This document shows, piece by piece, positions 35,101 to 44,053 of a stretch of DNA of 64,000 nucleotides. The stretch is from assembly GCA_965267185.1 (NCBI GenBank), contig OZ253937.1, positions 806,001-870,000 of the forward strand, read 5' to 3'. Under the pieces are notes generated by a model. That model saw only the letters and a program-made list of their open reading frames with translations, made no database searches and was not told the origin of the DNA. The DNA comes from G965267185 sp965267185 (GTDB lineage Bacteria; Pseudomonadota; Alphaproteobacteria; UBA6615). Every line of letters starts with the position of its first letter. Within the stretch, counting starts at the first letter, position 1. The position numbers were made by a program, and so were the translations under genes.

Positions 35101-35224
35101 GCCCCTCTCCTATGGGGAGAGGGGTTGGGGTGAGGGGGTAAGATCTATGGAGGACATCCTCTGACCGTCCCTAAACCCTCACCCGGCTCACTATCGTTCG
35201 CCACCCTCTCCCTCAGGGAGAGGG
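35101..35224. repeat. Modular intergenic palindromic repeat, copy C
   Basis: 124-base element with the same outer hairpins as copies A and B (CCCCTCTCC-N3-GGGGAGAGG on the left, CCCTCTCCC-N3-GGGAGAGGG on the right) but a different, shorter interior with arms GGGGTGAGGG and CCCTCACCC. The 3' segment from CCCGGCTCACTATCG onward matches copy A. It sits between the convergent pqiA-like and lipoprotein gene ends. Confidence 0.8.
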
Positions 35225-35232
35225 TAGTTCGC

Positions 35233-35718
35233 TTAGCTGGATCCGGTGATGCGCGCGGGTGCGGCGGTGGCCGGGATCGGTGTCGATTGCCGCGGCGCGA
35301 CGGTGATTGAGACCGTGCTGCCGCGCAGGGTGTTGTTTTCGATCTGGATGGTTGCCGCCCGTTCGCCGCGGGTGAACGTCAGCACGCTGACCCCGGCTTG
35401 GACGCTCATGATCGCCGCCCAGCCGAAATTCGGCATTTCGGTTTGATACACCGCGAAGGCCTTGGTTGCGGACTCATCGACGTCGAGGATCACCCGGCCG
35501 GTCCAGCGGTCGAGGTCGCCGAGCACAAGCGATTTCTCGACATCGAGATCGGCGCCCGGCGGGATCGGAATATCGGTGAGCAGGGCGAAACTTTTCACCG
35601 TTTCGTTATCCGATAGGCTGGTCGTCGGCTGTAGCGCTTCGCCACGGCTGCAAGCCGTCAGGACGACCATGAACGCGATGAGCAGGGCAGGGCGCACCCA
35701 TGTTCGAGTTAGCAACAT
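35233..35718 (-). CDS. Predicted lipoprotein, unknown function
   Basis: 161 residues with a lipoprotein signal peptide: basic MLLTRTWVR, a hydrophobic core and lipobox LTAC near residue 23. The mature domain (FALLTDIPIPPGADLDVEKSLVLGD and following) resembles small DUF-type envelope lipoproteins but I cannot name it. The start at 35718 was chosen for the signal peptide; the frame extends upstream without one. Confidence 0.65.
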   Translation of the reverse strand: MLLTRTWVRPALLIAFMVVLTACSRGEALQPTTSLSDNETVKSFALLTDIPIPPGADLDVEKSLVLGDLDRWTGRVILDVDESATKAFAVYQTEMPNFGWAAIMSVQAGVSVLTFTRGERAATIQIENNTLRGSTVSITVAPRQSTPIPATAAPARITGSS

Positions 35719-35840
35719 GGTTAATTGGTTAACACTTGCGCTGAGTCGCGCAAATGTTGAATTCCAGCGCCGTGACACCGGAGCCCCGTCTGAAGTACAA
35801 TCGGGATCAATCAACACCCATGCAAACTTAGGGGTAACCG

Positions 35841-36254
35841 ATGAAACAAATGCGCCGCGCCGACGTCCCGCAATTTCGCGCAACCGGCCGCGAACGGCTG
35901 ACGCACCTGGCAGAATTCCTCGACAGCGTACCGACCGGCATGCTGACCTTTACGCGCTGGTACGGCGACAACCGCGGCTGCGCGGTCGGCCTGGCAGCCG
36001 TCCACGATCCGTGGTTCCAGGCCCAAGGTTTGACCCTGGTCGGCGACGGCACGTTGAAAGAATGCCGCCCGGTTTTCGAAGAGTGTTCGGAGTGGCCGGC
36101 GGTTTCCCGTTTCTTCGAGATCACCCTCGGCGAGGCGCTGGATCTGTTCACCGCAGGTGGGTACGACGGCAAGATCCGTCCGCAGGCAAGCGATGTCGCC
36201 AAGAAGATCCGCGCGCACCTGGCGACCGCGGACGCCGAGGTGGTTGCCGCCTAG
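35841..36254 (+). CDS. Hypothetical protein
   Basis: 137-residue soluble protein beginning MKQMRRADVPQFRATGRERL after AGGGGTAACCG. It has several tryptophans and two cysteines (KECRPVFEECSEW). I recognise no domain. Its stop overlaps the convergent AhpD-like gene by four bases. Confidence 0.6.
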   Translation: MKQMRRADVPQFRATGRERLTHLAEFLDSVPTGMLTFTRWYGDNRGCAVGLAAVHDPWFQAQGLTLVGDGTLKECRPVFEECSEWPAVSRFFEITLGEALDLFTAGGYDGKIRPQASDVAKKIRAHLATADAEVVAA

Positions 36255-36592
36255 CCGGTAAACTGATCGAAGGCCGCGAGGGCATCGGCGCCGTACACCG
36301 TCGCCGGCCCGCCGCCCATTTCAATCGCCACCGCAATCGTATCGAGAAGTTCGTCGCGGCTCGCGCCTTTTCTGTGCGATTGCTTGGTGTGATAGACCAC
36401 GCAGCCTTCACAACGCTGCGCGATGGCGATGGCCAGCGCCATCAACTCGGTTGTTTTGCCGTCCAAAGCCCGCGGCTCTTGCGCGGCCTGCATGATCGCC
36501 CGGTGAGCGCGCATGGCATCCGGATGGCCCTTGAATAGTTCGGTCGCACGGGCGTCCTGCGCGTCGGAAATCGCGGCGTAGTCTTTCTCCAT
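36251..36592 (-). CDS. Carboxymuconolactone decarboxylase/AhpD-like protein
   Basis: 113 residues with the CMD-family core: ELMALAIAIAQRCEGCVVYHTKQSHRKG, in which the CxxC pair (CEGC) and following histidine correspond to the AhpD redox centre, then DELLDTIAVAIEMGGGPATVYG. Members act as peroxidase partners or decarboxylases; the CxxC-H points to the redox type. AGGAG precedes ATG at 36592. Confidence 0.83.
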   Translation of the reverse strand: MEKDYAAISDAQDARATELFKGHPDAMRAHRAIMQAAQEPRALDGKTTELMALAIAIAQRCEGCVVYHTKQSHRKGASRDELLDTIAVAIEMGGGPATVYGADALAAFDQFTG

Positions 36593-36769
36593 AGTCTTCT
36601 CCTGCATATGCTGGTGGTCGCGATGCGGCGGTTGCATGGCTCGGCTGAGATTTAAGGGCTGCCCCGACGCGCCGCCGTGCTCTATTGCTCACTGTATGTC
36701 AGCGAACGAGCAAAACGAAAGATCGCTACGGCTCTCGCGGCGATCGCATCCGTATCGTTAGGAACTTTC

Positions 36770-38056
36770 ATGAGCGACACATCGTCAGGCGATAGCCCCA
36801 GCGATACAGCCAACGCCACGCCCGACCGCCGATCCTACGCCGCGCTGCGTTATCCGGCGGCGCGCACCTATCTGCTGTTCGCGGCGATGGCGATGATGGC
36901 CGATCACATCGAGCACGCGATCAGCTACTGGATGATCTTCGCCAAGTTCGACTCGCCTTCGCTTGCCGGGTTCGCCGTGGTTTCCCACTGGGTCCCGTTC
37001 CTGCTCGGCTCGATCTGGGCCGGTTCGCTAGCCGACCGGTATGACCCGCGCCGGATCATCCAAATCGGCATGTTGCTGTTCATGGGCGTGTCGTTGATCT
37101 GGGGCATCCTGTTTGCCACCGACAGCATGCAGCAATGGCATGCGGTCATCCTGCTGATCGTGCATGGCTGCGCCGGTGCGCTGTGGGCGCCCGCCAGCCA
37201 GGTGCTGATCCACGACATTGTCGGCACGCGGCAATTGCAGAGCGGCATTCGGCTCATGGCGACGTCGCTCACGCTGGGCATGCTGGCGGGGCCCGCCGTC
37301 GGCGGTATGATGATGCTGCATCTCGGTCCGGCCGCAGGCATCACCGTAAATGCGGCGATTTACCTGCCGATGCTGCTGTGGCTCATCCGCAACCCGGTTC
37401 TCAAAGCGGTTGACGAAGTGCGCTCGGCGGCAAGCCGCATCACGTCTTATGGCGATATGATTGCCACCCTGCGGGAGATCTCCGGAATACCCGTGGTCTT
37501 CTCCATGACATTGCTCGCCGGCCTCTCGGCGGCCTTTATCGGCAACGGCTTCCAGCCGCTTTTGCCTGAATTCGCGCGCGATTTCGGGTTCGGCATCGAC
37601 GGCTATCGCTACACGATGCTCCTGGCTGCCTATGCCGCAGGCGCGGTCACGGCCGGTCTCTTACTCGAAGCGCGCAGCTTGTTGCCCATGCAGCCGCGCA
37701 CCGCGTTCGTTCTCGCAACCCTATGGTGCATCGCCATCGGCGGCTTCGCCGTCGTGCAGAATTATCCCATCGCGATTGCCCTGTTGGTCTGCGCCGGCTT
37801 TTTGGAGCTGTCGTTCATCTCGATGGCACGCGCTTTGGCCCAAATTCATGCGCCGGCGCACATGCGCGGCCGCGCCATCGGGCTGTTCAATGTGGGCGCC
37901 CTGGGCTTCCGCACGTTTAGCGGTGTGACCATCGGCTTCGGCGGCGGTGTGATCGGCATTCACTGGTCGCTCGGCCTGAGCGCCGCGATCCTGCTGATCG
38001 TGCTGCTCACCTTGTTCGCCCGGTCGCGGCAGGCGATGCAGCCGGTAAGCTCCTAG
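36770..38056 (+). CDS. MFS transporter
   Basis: 428-residue major-facilitator permease with about twelve membrane helices. The loop 2-3 signature appears as GSLADRYDPRRII. It resembles the drug/enterobactin exporter group (MFS_3), but the substrate is unknown. AGGAAC lies before ATG at 36770; an upstream in-frame start at 36677 is less likely. Followed at a distance of 35 bases by an EamA transporter on the same strand. Confidence 0.83.
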   Translation: MSDTSSGDSPSDTANATPDRRSYAALRYPAARTYLLFAAMAMMADHIEHAISYWMIFAKFDSPSLAGFAVVSHWVPFLLGSIWAGSLADRYDPRRIIQIGMLLFMGVSLIWGILFATDSMQQWHAVILLIVHGCAGALWAPASQVLIHDIVGTRQLQSGIRLMATSLTLGMLAGPAVGGMMMLHLGPAAGITVNAAIYLPMLLWLIRNPVLKAVDEVRSAASRITSYGDMIATLREISGIPVVFSMTLLAGLSAAFIGNGFQPLLPEFARDFGFGIDGYRYTMLLAAYAAGAVTAGLLLEARSLLPMQPRTAFVLATLWCIAIGGFAVVQNYPIAIALLVCAGFLELSFISMARALAQIHAPAHMRGRAIGLFNVGALGFRTFSGVTIGFGGGVIGIHWSLGLSAAILLIVLLTLFARSRQAMQPVSS

Positions 38057-38091
38057 CCGCGCGTTCCGTGCGCGGGGCGATCGGCCGAACC

Positions 38092-39039
38092 ATGACAACG
38101 GAGGAAGACAGCGAAAGGCCGTCCTGGCGCGCGGCACTGGTGCGGCAACCCTGGTGGCCTTACCTGCTGCTCACGCTGAGCGTGTTTTTCCTGGCGACCG
38201 ACGCCATCCTCGGCCGTCTCGCCGGCAACGTCGACGTGCCTCCACTGGGTCTGGGTTTCTGGCGCGTTATGGGCCCGGCGCTTCTGCTCACGCCGTTCTA
38301 CGGCCGCGAACTTTTCGTTAAACGGGCCATAGTGTTACGCCACTGGAAGATCATTTCGATCCTCGGCCTGTCGATGTCGGTGTTCGGCGGCTCCGCCGTC
38401 TATCTCGGTTTGAGCCTGACGACGGCGATGAACGCCGGGGTGGTGCTGACCTCACAGGCCGCCACTATGGTGTTCATGGGCTGGCTGTTTTACCGCGACC
38501 GGATCAACGCCCGGCAGGCAGTGGGTCTGGTGATCGCTGCCGCCGGGGTGCTCGCGGTGGTGGCGCGCGGCGATATTGGCGTTCTGCTGGGCCTAGAGCT
38601 ACAGATCGGCGATCTCCTGGTGTTTATCGCCGTGTTGGGCTTTTCGGCCTATATCGTGTTGCTGCGCAGCACGCCGCCGGACCTTTCGCCGTTTGCCCTG
38701 TTGTGTGCGGTGACCTGGTTCGGCGCCGCGTTCGCCGCGCCGCTTTATCTGTGGGAAATCTACGCCGTTGCGCCGTTTCCCTATACGCCGGCCAGCGTGG
38801 CGATGATCTTGTGGATCGCGCTGTTCGTCTCGATCGTCGCCGTCGGCTTCATGACCATCGGCACGCTCGCGGTCGGTTCGTATATTTCCAGCATGTTCAA
38901 CTATGTCCGAACCTTATTTATCGCGGGCTTGGCGATCCTGTTGTTGGGCGAAAGCATCGCGCTCTATCATGTGGGCGGCACGATCTTGATTTTTGCCGGA
39001 ATATACTTGATGACAGCGCGCCGCCGTACCGCGGCTTAA
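38092..39039 (+). CDS. DMT-superfamily (EamA) transporter
   Basis: 315 residues, about ten helices, EamA repeats with LTTAMNAGVVLTSQAATMVFMGWLFYRD in the first half and GSYISSMFNYVRTLFIAGLAILLLGESIALYH in the second. ATG at 38092 was preferred to 38068. It is the second of three consecutive transporter genes (MFS, EamA, EamA) on the plus strand. Confidence 0.82.
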   Translation: MTTEEDSERPSWRAALVRQPWWPYLLLTLSVFFLATDAILGRLAGNVDVPPLGLGFWRVMGPALLLTPFYGRELFVKRAIVLRHWKIISILGLSMSVFGGSAVYLGLSLTTAMNAGVVLTSQAATMVFMGWLFYRDRINARQAVGLVIAAAGVLAVVARGDIGVLLGLELQIGDLLVFIAVLGFSAYIVLLRSTPPDLSPFALLCAVTWFGAAFAAPLYLWEIYAVAPFPYTPASVAMILWIALFVSIVAVGFMTIGTLAVGSYISSMFNYVRTLFIAGLAILLLGESIALYHVGGTILIFAGIYLMTARRRTAA

Positions 39040-39067
39040 GCAGCGCTAGCGAAAACGAGGTTCACCA

Positions 39068-39955
39068 ATGGCGACGGAGGCAAGCCGCCCCGTAGACGCC
39101 CCTTTGAAGGGCGTTTTGATGATGTGCTTCGCCGTGTTGTGTTTCGCCTCCATGAACACGTTCACCAAGGAACTGCGCGCCAGCGACCTGCCGGTCGTCG
39201 AGATCATCTGGGGGCGCTATTTCTTCCACTTCGCCTTCATCCTGCTGTTGTTTCCGCGCCGCATCCCGACGCTTTTCCACACCGAGGACAAATGGCTGCA
39301 AATCGCCCGGTCGGTTTTGGTGCTGTTGGCGACCGCCTTCATGTTCGTCGCGCTCGGTTTCATGCCGCTGGCCGACACGGTGGCAATCACCTTTGCCGGG
39401 CCCTTGCTGATCGTTGCGTTTTCGGCACTCATGCTGGGCGAGCCTGTCGGGCCGCGGCGCTGGGCGGCGGTCGTCGTCGGATTTATCGGCATGCTGGTGA
39501 TCATCCGGCCGGGCGCGGGTGTTTTCCAGCCCGCCGCGTTGCTGCCGGTCGCGGTGGCCTTCTTCTACGCGTTTTATCAGATCATCACGCGGCAGATCAG
39601 CCACCGGTCCGACCCGCTGAACATGCTGTTCTACACTGCTGTTATCGGCGCCGTGGTAATGACTCTCATCGCGCCGTTCGATTGGCAGACGCCGACAACG
39701 AACCAATGGCTGATGCTGGTCGCGGTCGGCTTTCTTGGCGGCCTCGGCCATTACGCGATTATCAGGGCCTATGAGCGCAGCGAGGCGTCGCTGGTCGCGC
39801 CGTTTGCCTATACCGAGATCGTCTGGGCGATGCTGCTGGGATTTGTCGCGTTCGGCGACTTCCCCGATCTATTCACGCTGGCCGGTACCGTCATCATCAT
39901 CGCCAGTGGAATTTACATCCTGCAGCGCGAGCGCCAGGCGTCGGAAGGCGGGTAG
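39068..39955 (+). CDS. DMT-superfamily (EamA/RhaT) transporter
   Basis: 295 residues with two EamA domains: FASMNTFTKELRASDLPVVEIIWGRYFFH, PLADTVAITFAGPLLIVAFSALMLGEPVG, and RAYERSEASLVAPFAYTEIVWAMLLGF. Begins 28 bases after the previous EamA gene. Its last 87 bases overlap the 3' end of the convergent DUF1194 gene on the other strand. Confidence 0.83.
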   Translation: MATEASRPVDAPLKGVLMMCFAVLCFASMNTFTKELRASDLPVVEIIWGRYFFHFAFILLLFPRRIPTLFHTEDKWLQIARSVLVLLATAFMFVALGFMPLADTVAITFAGPLLIVAFSALMLGEPVGPRRWAAVVVGFIGMLVIIRPGAGVFQPAALLPVAVAFFYAFYQIITRQISHRSDPLNMLFYTAVIGAVVMTLIAPFDWQTPTTNQWLMLVAVGFLGGLGHYAIIRAYERSEASLVAPFAYTEIVWAMLLGFVAFGDFPDLFTLAGTVIIIASGIYILQRERQASEGG

Positions 39956-40657
39956 GGCGTCCGGTTCGATTCCGGCGATTTCGATAATTAGCTTGCGCAG
40001 GATGGCGTCGGGAAAGGCGTCGGTACCCAGCGCCGGCAGGCTGAAGGCGCCAGGGCCGCCGACCACCCGCTGGCTGTAATAGGTGTCGAGGCCCGGATTG
40101 AGTTCCGTGCCGTCCTCGTCGAGATGGATCATCGGCAGGGCGTTGATGGTAATGCCGCTGGCCAGCACTTCGGCGCGGGAAAAGATCAGCGGCCGGCCCG
40201 AATAGTTGCGGCCGTCGCCGGAAATATCGATCACCCGCCGGGTGCCCTCGAAACCGTTATTGTCGAACAGGCTCGCCGAGTAATCGAGGGCACCGCTGAT
40301 CGAGGTGGTCGCCCCGGTCGAGAGCGGTGCGCCTTCTAGCGCGAGGGCGAAGGCCTGTGCGCCAGCCAGGTCTTCGATCACGGTCCAATCGACCACTGTC
40401 GTTTGTCCGCCCGCCCATTCCACATAGGCCACGGCGATGCGCCCCAGAATGCCGCTTTGGATGGCCCTGAGCACGTCCGGGTTGGTCAATGCCGACAGGT
40501 AACCGGCGCGCTGCAGTGTGGCTTCTTCCTTATCGATGCTCGCCGACACGTCGGTCGCCAACACCAGCTCCAGGTCGACCGGTACTTCCGGCGCTTGCGC
40601 GGAGGCGAGCGTCGTAAACGCCACCGTTGCGGCGGCTGCGAAGAAGGCGGTTCTCAT
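39869..40657 (-). CDS. Exported DUF1194 (von Willebrand A-like) protein
   Basis: 262 residues: signal peptide ending LASA, then a VWA-like domain beginning VDLELVLATDVSASID, where DVSAS is the MIDAS metal site, and RRVIDISGDGRNYSG further on. DUF1194 proteins are exported and of unknown function. The acidic C-terminus (STGDDDDGTG) is encoded in the 87-base overlap with the EamA gene. Confidence 0.82.
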   Translation of the reverse strand: MRTAFFAAAATVAFTTLASAQAPEVPVDLELVLATDVSASIDKEEATLQRAGYLSALTNPDVLRAIQSGILGRIAVAYVEWAGGQTTVVDWTVIEDLAGAQAFALALEGAPLSTGATTSISGALDYSASLFDNNGFEGTRRVIDISGDGRNYSGRPLIFSRAEVLASGITINALPMIHLDEDGTELNPGLDTYYSQRVVGGPGAFSLPALGTDAFPDAILRKLIIEIAGIEPDALPAFRRLALALQDVNSTGDDDDGTGQRE

Positions 40658-40733
40658 CCCGGTTGCCGTGCTATCGCCTGGTTGTTCCCCCGATTGATAG
40701 CACGGCGGAGCGCAATCGCGGTATGCCCGGCGC

Positions 40734-41324
40734 TCAGGGGCAGGGGAGGACGCGACAGCGGCGGCGGTCGTCGTTGGGGTTGCGCGTCGGGAATAGGGTT
40801 CGCGTCATCCGCGCCAGCAGCGCGTCGAAGTTCGGACTGTCCAGGCTGGTCACGTCCCGGGCGCGGCCGGTCGCCTGGCTCGCCGCGTAGTCGCCCTGGC
40901 AAAATGCCGCCAAGACGCGGACCTCCCCGCCTTGCGACGGTGCGGTTTTTGGCGTGTCGGTGAGCTTGCAGAGCTTGATCGTGTCATTGACCTCGGTCGG
41001 GTTGATCGCCATCACCACCCGCCAGCGCGGCCGCGGCGGGGGCGCTGCTTCGGTGGAGAAGGTGACGCGTGGTCCGCCATTATGGCCTTGCATGCCGGCG
41101 ACGACGGCATTGGCGACGCGCGCCGGCGGATCGCCGAACGGGCTGCCATAAGTCACAACGCGCAGCGCGTTATCGCCGCCGTGAAAGCGGCCAAGCGACA
41201 GCGAACTATAGTTGTGGGCGATATCGACCTTGGAAATAACGGTCGAGGCATCGCAGGCGGTCAGGCCGACAGCCGCAACGAATGGCAACGCCAAACGGCG
41301 GGTGAGTACGGATAGAACGGGCAT
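40734..41324 (-). CDS. Predicted lipoprotein, unknown function
   Basis: 196 residues with a lipoprotein signal peptide (lipobox GLTAC). The mature part (NYSSLSLGRFHGGDNALRVVTYGSPFG, WRVVMAINPTE) is typical of small alphaproteobacterial lipoproteins with no assigned role. Four cysteines remain in the mature chain, two at the extreme C-terminus. Divergent from the nitrile hydratase operon. Confidence 0.7.
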   Translation of the reverse strand: MPVLSVLTRRLALPFVAAVGLTACDASTVISKVDIAHNYSSLSLGRFHGGDNALRVVTYGSPFGDPPARVANAVVAGMQGHNGGPRVTFSTEAAPPPRPRWRVVMAINPTEVNDTIKLCKLTDTPKTAPSQGGEVRVLAAFCQGDYAASQATGRARDVTSLDSPNFDALLARMTRTLFPTRNPNDDRRRCRVLPCP

Positions 41325-41424
41325 TGTTTCGATCACCGGTTGTTGTCATGCCCCCAACGGGCAAGATGTTGGGTGACGCCCAGCGAATTTCAATTGCCGT
41401 CACGGTTGGTTTAAACTGTTTGAT

Positions 41425-42063
41425 ATGGCCCCCGATAACCACAACGATCACGACAGTCACACCCACAGCCACGCGATCCCGTCCGATCCGGCGCTGCGCG
41501 TGCAGGCGCTGGAGTCGGTGTTGGTGGAGAAAGGGCTGGTCGATCCCGCCGCGCTCGACGCCTTCGTCGACTATTATCAGAACGAAGTGGGGCCGCGGAA
41601 CGGCGCGCGCGTCGTCGCCCGCGCCTGGACCGATCCCGAGTATCGCGCCTGGCTGTTCGACGACGCGTCGGCGGCGATCGGCGACATGGGCTATCTGGGC
41701 CGCCAGGGCGAAGACATGGTGGCGCTGGAGAACACGCCGGAAATCCACAACATGGTCGTGTGTACCCTGTGCTCCTGCTACCCGTGGCCGGTGCTCGGCC
41801 TGCCGCCGGTGTGGTACAAATCGGCGCCCTACCGCTCACGCGCCGTCATCGAACCGCGCGCGGTGCTCGCCGAGTTCGGCCTCGAATTGCCCGACGAGGT
41901 GGAAGTGCGGGTGTGGGACTCCACCGCCGAACTGCGTTATCTCGTGATACCGATGCGGCCCGAAGGCACGGACGGCTGGAGCGCGGAGCAATTGGCCGAC
42001 CTGGTGACCCGCGATTCTATGATTGGCACCGGCTTGCCGCGCATCCCCGGAGCGGGTTCATGA
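41425..42063 (+). CDS. nthA: Nitrile hydratase alpha subunit, cobalt type
   Basis: 212 residues. The metal-binding claw is VCTLCSC at C113, C116, S117 and C118. Threonine in the second position (CTLCSC) marks the cobalt form, whereas iron enzymes have serine. The enzyme hydrates nitriles to amides; two of the claw cysteines are oxidised in the mature protein. Overlaps the beta subunit gene by ATGA. The histidine-rich start (DNHNDHDSHTHSHAIP) could help bind or store metal. Confidence 0.93.
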   Translation: MAPDNHNDHDSHTHSHAIPSDPALRVQALESVLVEKGLVDPAALDAFVDYYQNEVGPRNGARVVARAWTDPEYRAWLFDDASAAIGDMGYLGRQGEDMVALENTPEIHNMVVCTLCSCYPWPVLGLPPVWYKSAPYRSRAVIEPRAVLAEFGLELPDEVEVRVWDSTAELRYLVIPMRPEGTDGWSAEQLADLVTRDSMIGTGLPRIPGAGS

Positions 42064-42728
42064 ACAGCGCCCACGATATGGGCGGCATGCACGGGTTGGG
42101 GCGGGTCGTGCCAGAAGCGGACTACCATCCGTTCCACCACACGTGGGAAGAGCGCATGTTCGCCTGCAATCTGGCGATGGGCGCGTGGGGCAAGTGGAAC
42201 ATCGACCGCGGCCGCTTTTTCCGCGAGAGCATTCCGGGTCCGCTTTATTTGAGCAGCTCCTATTTCGAAATCTGGATGGGCGGGCTGATGGGCATCGCCG
42301 CCGATGCCGGGTTGGCGACGATGGAAGAGATGACCAGCGGCCAGCCCGATCCCAATGCCGAAGTGCACACGCCCACCTTCACCGGCGACAAGGTGGCATC
42401 CGCCATGCGCCGTACCAGCGGCTCGACGCGGCGCGACGAGGCCGAGACTGCCGCGCGGTTCGCGCCGGGCGATGCCGTGCGGGCGCGCAACATCAACCCA
42501 AAGGGCCACACCCGCCTGCCGCGCTATGTGCGCGGCCGCCATGGCGTGATCGACCGGGTCCACGGCGTGTTCGTGACGCCCGACACCAACGCCCATTTCG
42601 AGGGCGAGCATCCCCAGACCGTCTACAGCGTGCGGTTTACCGCAGCCGAGCTGTGGGGCGACGATGCGCCTCATCCGGCGGATAAAATCTACGTCGACAT
42701 GTGGGATTCCTACCTTGAGCCCGCCTGA
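42060..42728 (+). CDS. nthB: Nitrile hydratase beta subunit
   Basis: 222-residue partner of the alpha subunit. Characteristic N-terminus MNSAHDMGGMHGLGRVVPE and C-terminal SH3-like domain with YVRGRHGVIDRVHGVF and HPQTVYSVRFTAAELWG. Conserved arginines in this subunit contact the alpha claw. Translationally coupled to nthA. The annotated frame starts at 42060; a longer open frame upstream overlaps nthA and is not coding. Confidence 0.93.
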   Translation: MNSAHDMGGMHGLGRVVPEADYHPFHHTWEERMFACNLAMGAWGKWNIDRGRFFRESIPGPLYLSSSYFEIWMGGLMGIAADAGLATMEEMTSGQPDPNAEVHTPTFTGDKVASAMRRTSGSTRRDEAETAARFAPGDAVRARNINPKGHTRLPRYVRGRHGVIDRVHGVFVTPDTNAHFEGEHPQTVYSVRFTAAELWGDDAPHPADKIYVDMWDSYLEPA

Positions 42729-43050
42729 GTCCCCCTTCGTGCAGGACGATCTGCCGCCGTTCGCCGAGCCGTGGGAGGCGCAGGCGTTTGCGCTGACCCT
42801 GCAACTCTACGAGGCCGGCCATTTCACCTGGCGCGAGTGGGCCGACACGCTGGGCGAAGTTTTGAAAGAGGCCGATACGGCGAACCCGTCCGACGATGGA
42901 AGCGACTGTTACCGCCACTGGCTGGTTGCCCTGGAACGCCTCACCGACGCGAAGAACTTGTCGACCTCAACCGAACGCGCCGACCGCAAACAGGCGTGGG
43001 CGACAGCTTACGCCACGACCCCCCATGGCAAGCCGGTGAGTTTGGGGTAG
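42715..43050 (+). CDS. Nitrile hydratase accessory protein
   Basis: 111 residues resembling the small activator of cobalt nitrile hydratases, which is itself related to the N-terminus of the beta subunit: FAEPWEAQAFALTLQLYEAGHFTWREWADTLGE. In other systems it delivers cobalt and aids cysteine oxidation. TTG at 42715 lies within the end of nthB (14-base overlap). No amidase gene is adjacent to complete the pathway. Confidence 0.82.
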   Translation: MSPPESPFVQDDLPPFAEPWEAQAFALTLQLYEAGHFTWREWADTLGEVLKEADTANPSDDGSDCYRHWLVALERLTDAKNLSTSTERADRKQAWATAYATTPHGKPVSLG

Positions 43051-43121
43051 GTGGCTGGGGCTTGCTCGCGTATTTCGACTTTACGCACGCGTGTCTGCTT
43101 TTGTTGGTAAACCGGACGTAA

Positions 43122-43148
43122 CTGATGGTCGTCAGCGGCGACCATCAG
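43122..43148 (+). terminator. Hairpin downstream of the nitrile hydratase operon
   Basis: CTGATGGTCG pairs perfectly with CGACCATCAG around a seven-base loop, 72 bases after the accessory gene. It has no T tract, so it may be a Rho-dependent end or an RNA-stabilising stem. Confidence 0.45.
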
Positions 43149-43240
43149 TCGAATACCCTGTCTGTACAGGTTTGCGCTACATCAAGGAATTTCCCCGCGG
43201 GTCACGATAATTTTTTGCAAAAATGGGGGGGAATTCTGCG

Positions 43241-44011
43241 ATGAGTGGCGTGCAGAAAAATCAAACCGAAATCCAAACGGTTACCGTCGAAGACCTGCTG
43301 GATATCATTGCCCTGGGGCTACGAGACTTCAAGGCCGCCCCTTTCTACGGTCTGTTTTTTAGCGGCATTTATACCGTTGGCGGTTGGCTATTAATCCTGA
43401 TGTTGATCGAACTCGATCTGCCCTTTCTCGTTTATCCATTGGCGGCGGGATTTGCTCTTATCGCACCTTTTATCGCCAGCGGATTTTACGTGATAAGTAG
43501 CCAGTTGGAAAAATCCGAACCGCTTTCCTGGAGCATTGTTTTTGGCACTGTCAAATCGATGTTCGGCCGCGATCTCGGCTGGATGGCAATTGTCACTGTG
43601 TTCTCTCTGATTATTTGGCTGGACATTGCTGCACTACTGTCCTTTGCCTTTATGAGTTTTCAGTTTTTTAGTTTTAGCGAACTTCTCACTGTCATTTTTA
43701 CGACACCAGCTGGATGGGCCTTTTTGGTCGTTGGAAACACTGTCGGCGCGCTTATTGCCTTCGGCGTATTTTCCTATTCGGTCATTTCGATACCGATGTT
43801 ATTCGACCGTGACATCGACTTTATTACAGCGATGATTACCAGTGTACGATTTGTCAAACGGAACCCACTGGTCATGGCGATCTGGTGTCTCGTCATCGCC
43901 ACGCTTACCGCAATCTCATTCTTGTCAGGATTGATTGGGCTGTTAGTTACGTTGCCATTATTGGGCCACGCAACCTGGCACCTTTATCGCCGAGCAATCT
44001 CGCCCGCATAA
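43241..44011 (+). CDS. DUF2189 membrane protein
   Basis: 256 residues with about six hydrophobic segments, beginning TVTVEDLLDIIALGLRDFKAAPFYGLFFSGIYTVGG, which is typical of DUF2189. The family has no assigned function. GGGGGG precedes ATG at 43241. The gene is visibly more A/T-rich than its neighbours, suggesting a different origin. Confidence 0.78.
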   Translation: MSGVQKNQTEIQTVTVEDLLDIIALGLRDFKAAPFYGLFFSGIYTVGGWLLILMLIELDLPFLVYPLAAGFALIAPFIASGFYVISSQLEKSEPLSWSIVFGTVKSMFGRDLGWMAIVTVFSLIIWLDIAALLSFAFMSFQFFSFSELLTVIFTTPAGWAFLVVGNTVGALIAFGVFSYSVISIPMLFDRDIDFITAMITSVRFVKRNPLVMAIWCLVIATLTAISFLSGLIGLLVTLPLLGHATWHLYRRAISPA

Positions 44012-44053
44012 AATTTTTCTGAAGCAGTCTAAATTTATTGAGACGCGCGGTGC

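Noticed and set aside
41760..42728. 322-codon frame with an upstream start for the nitrile hydratase beta subunit
   Set aside because: The first 100 codons overlap nthA in another frame; family N-termini and the ATGA overlap point to 42060.
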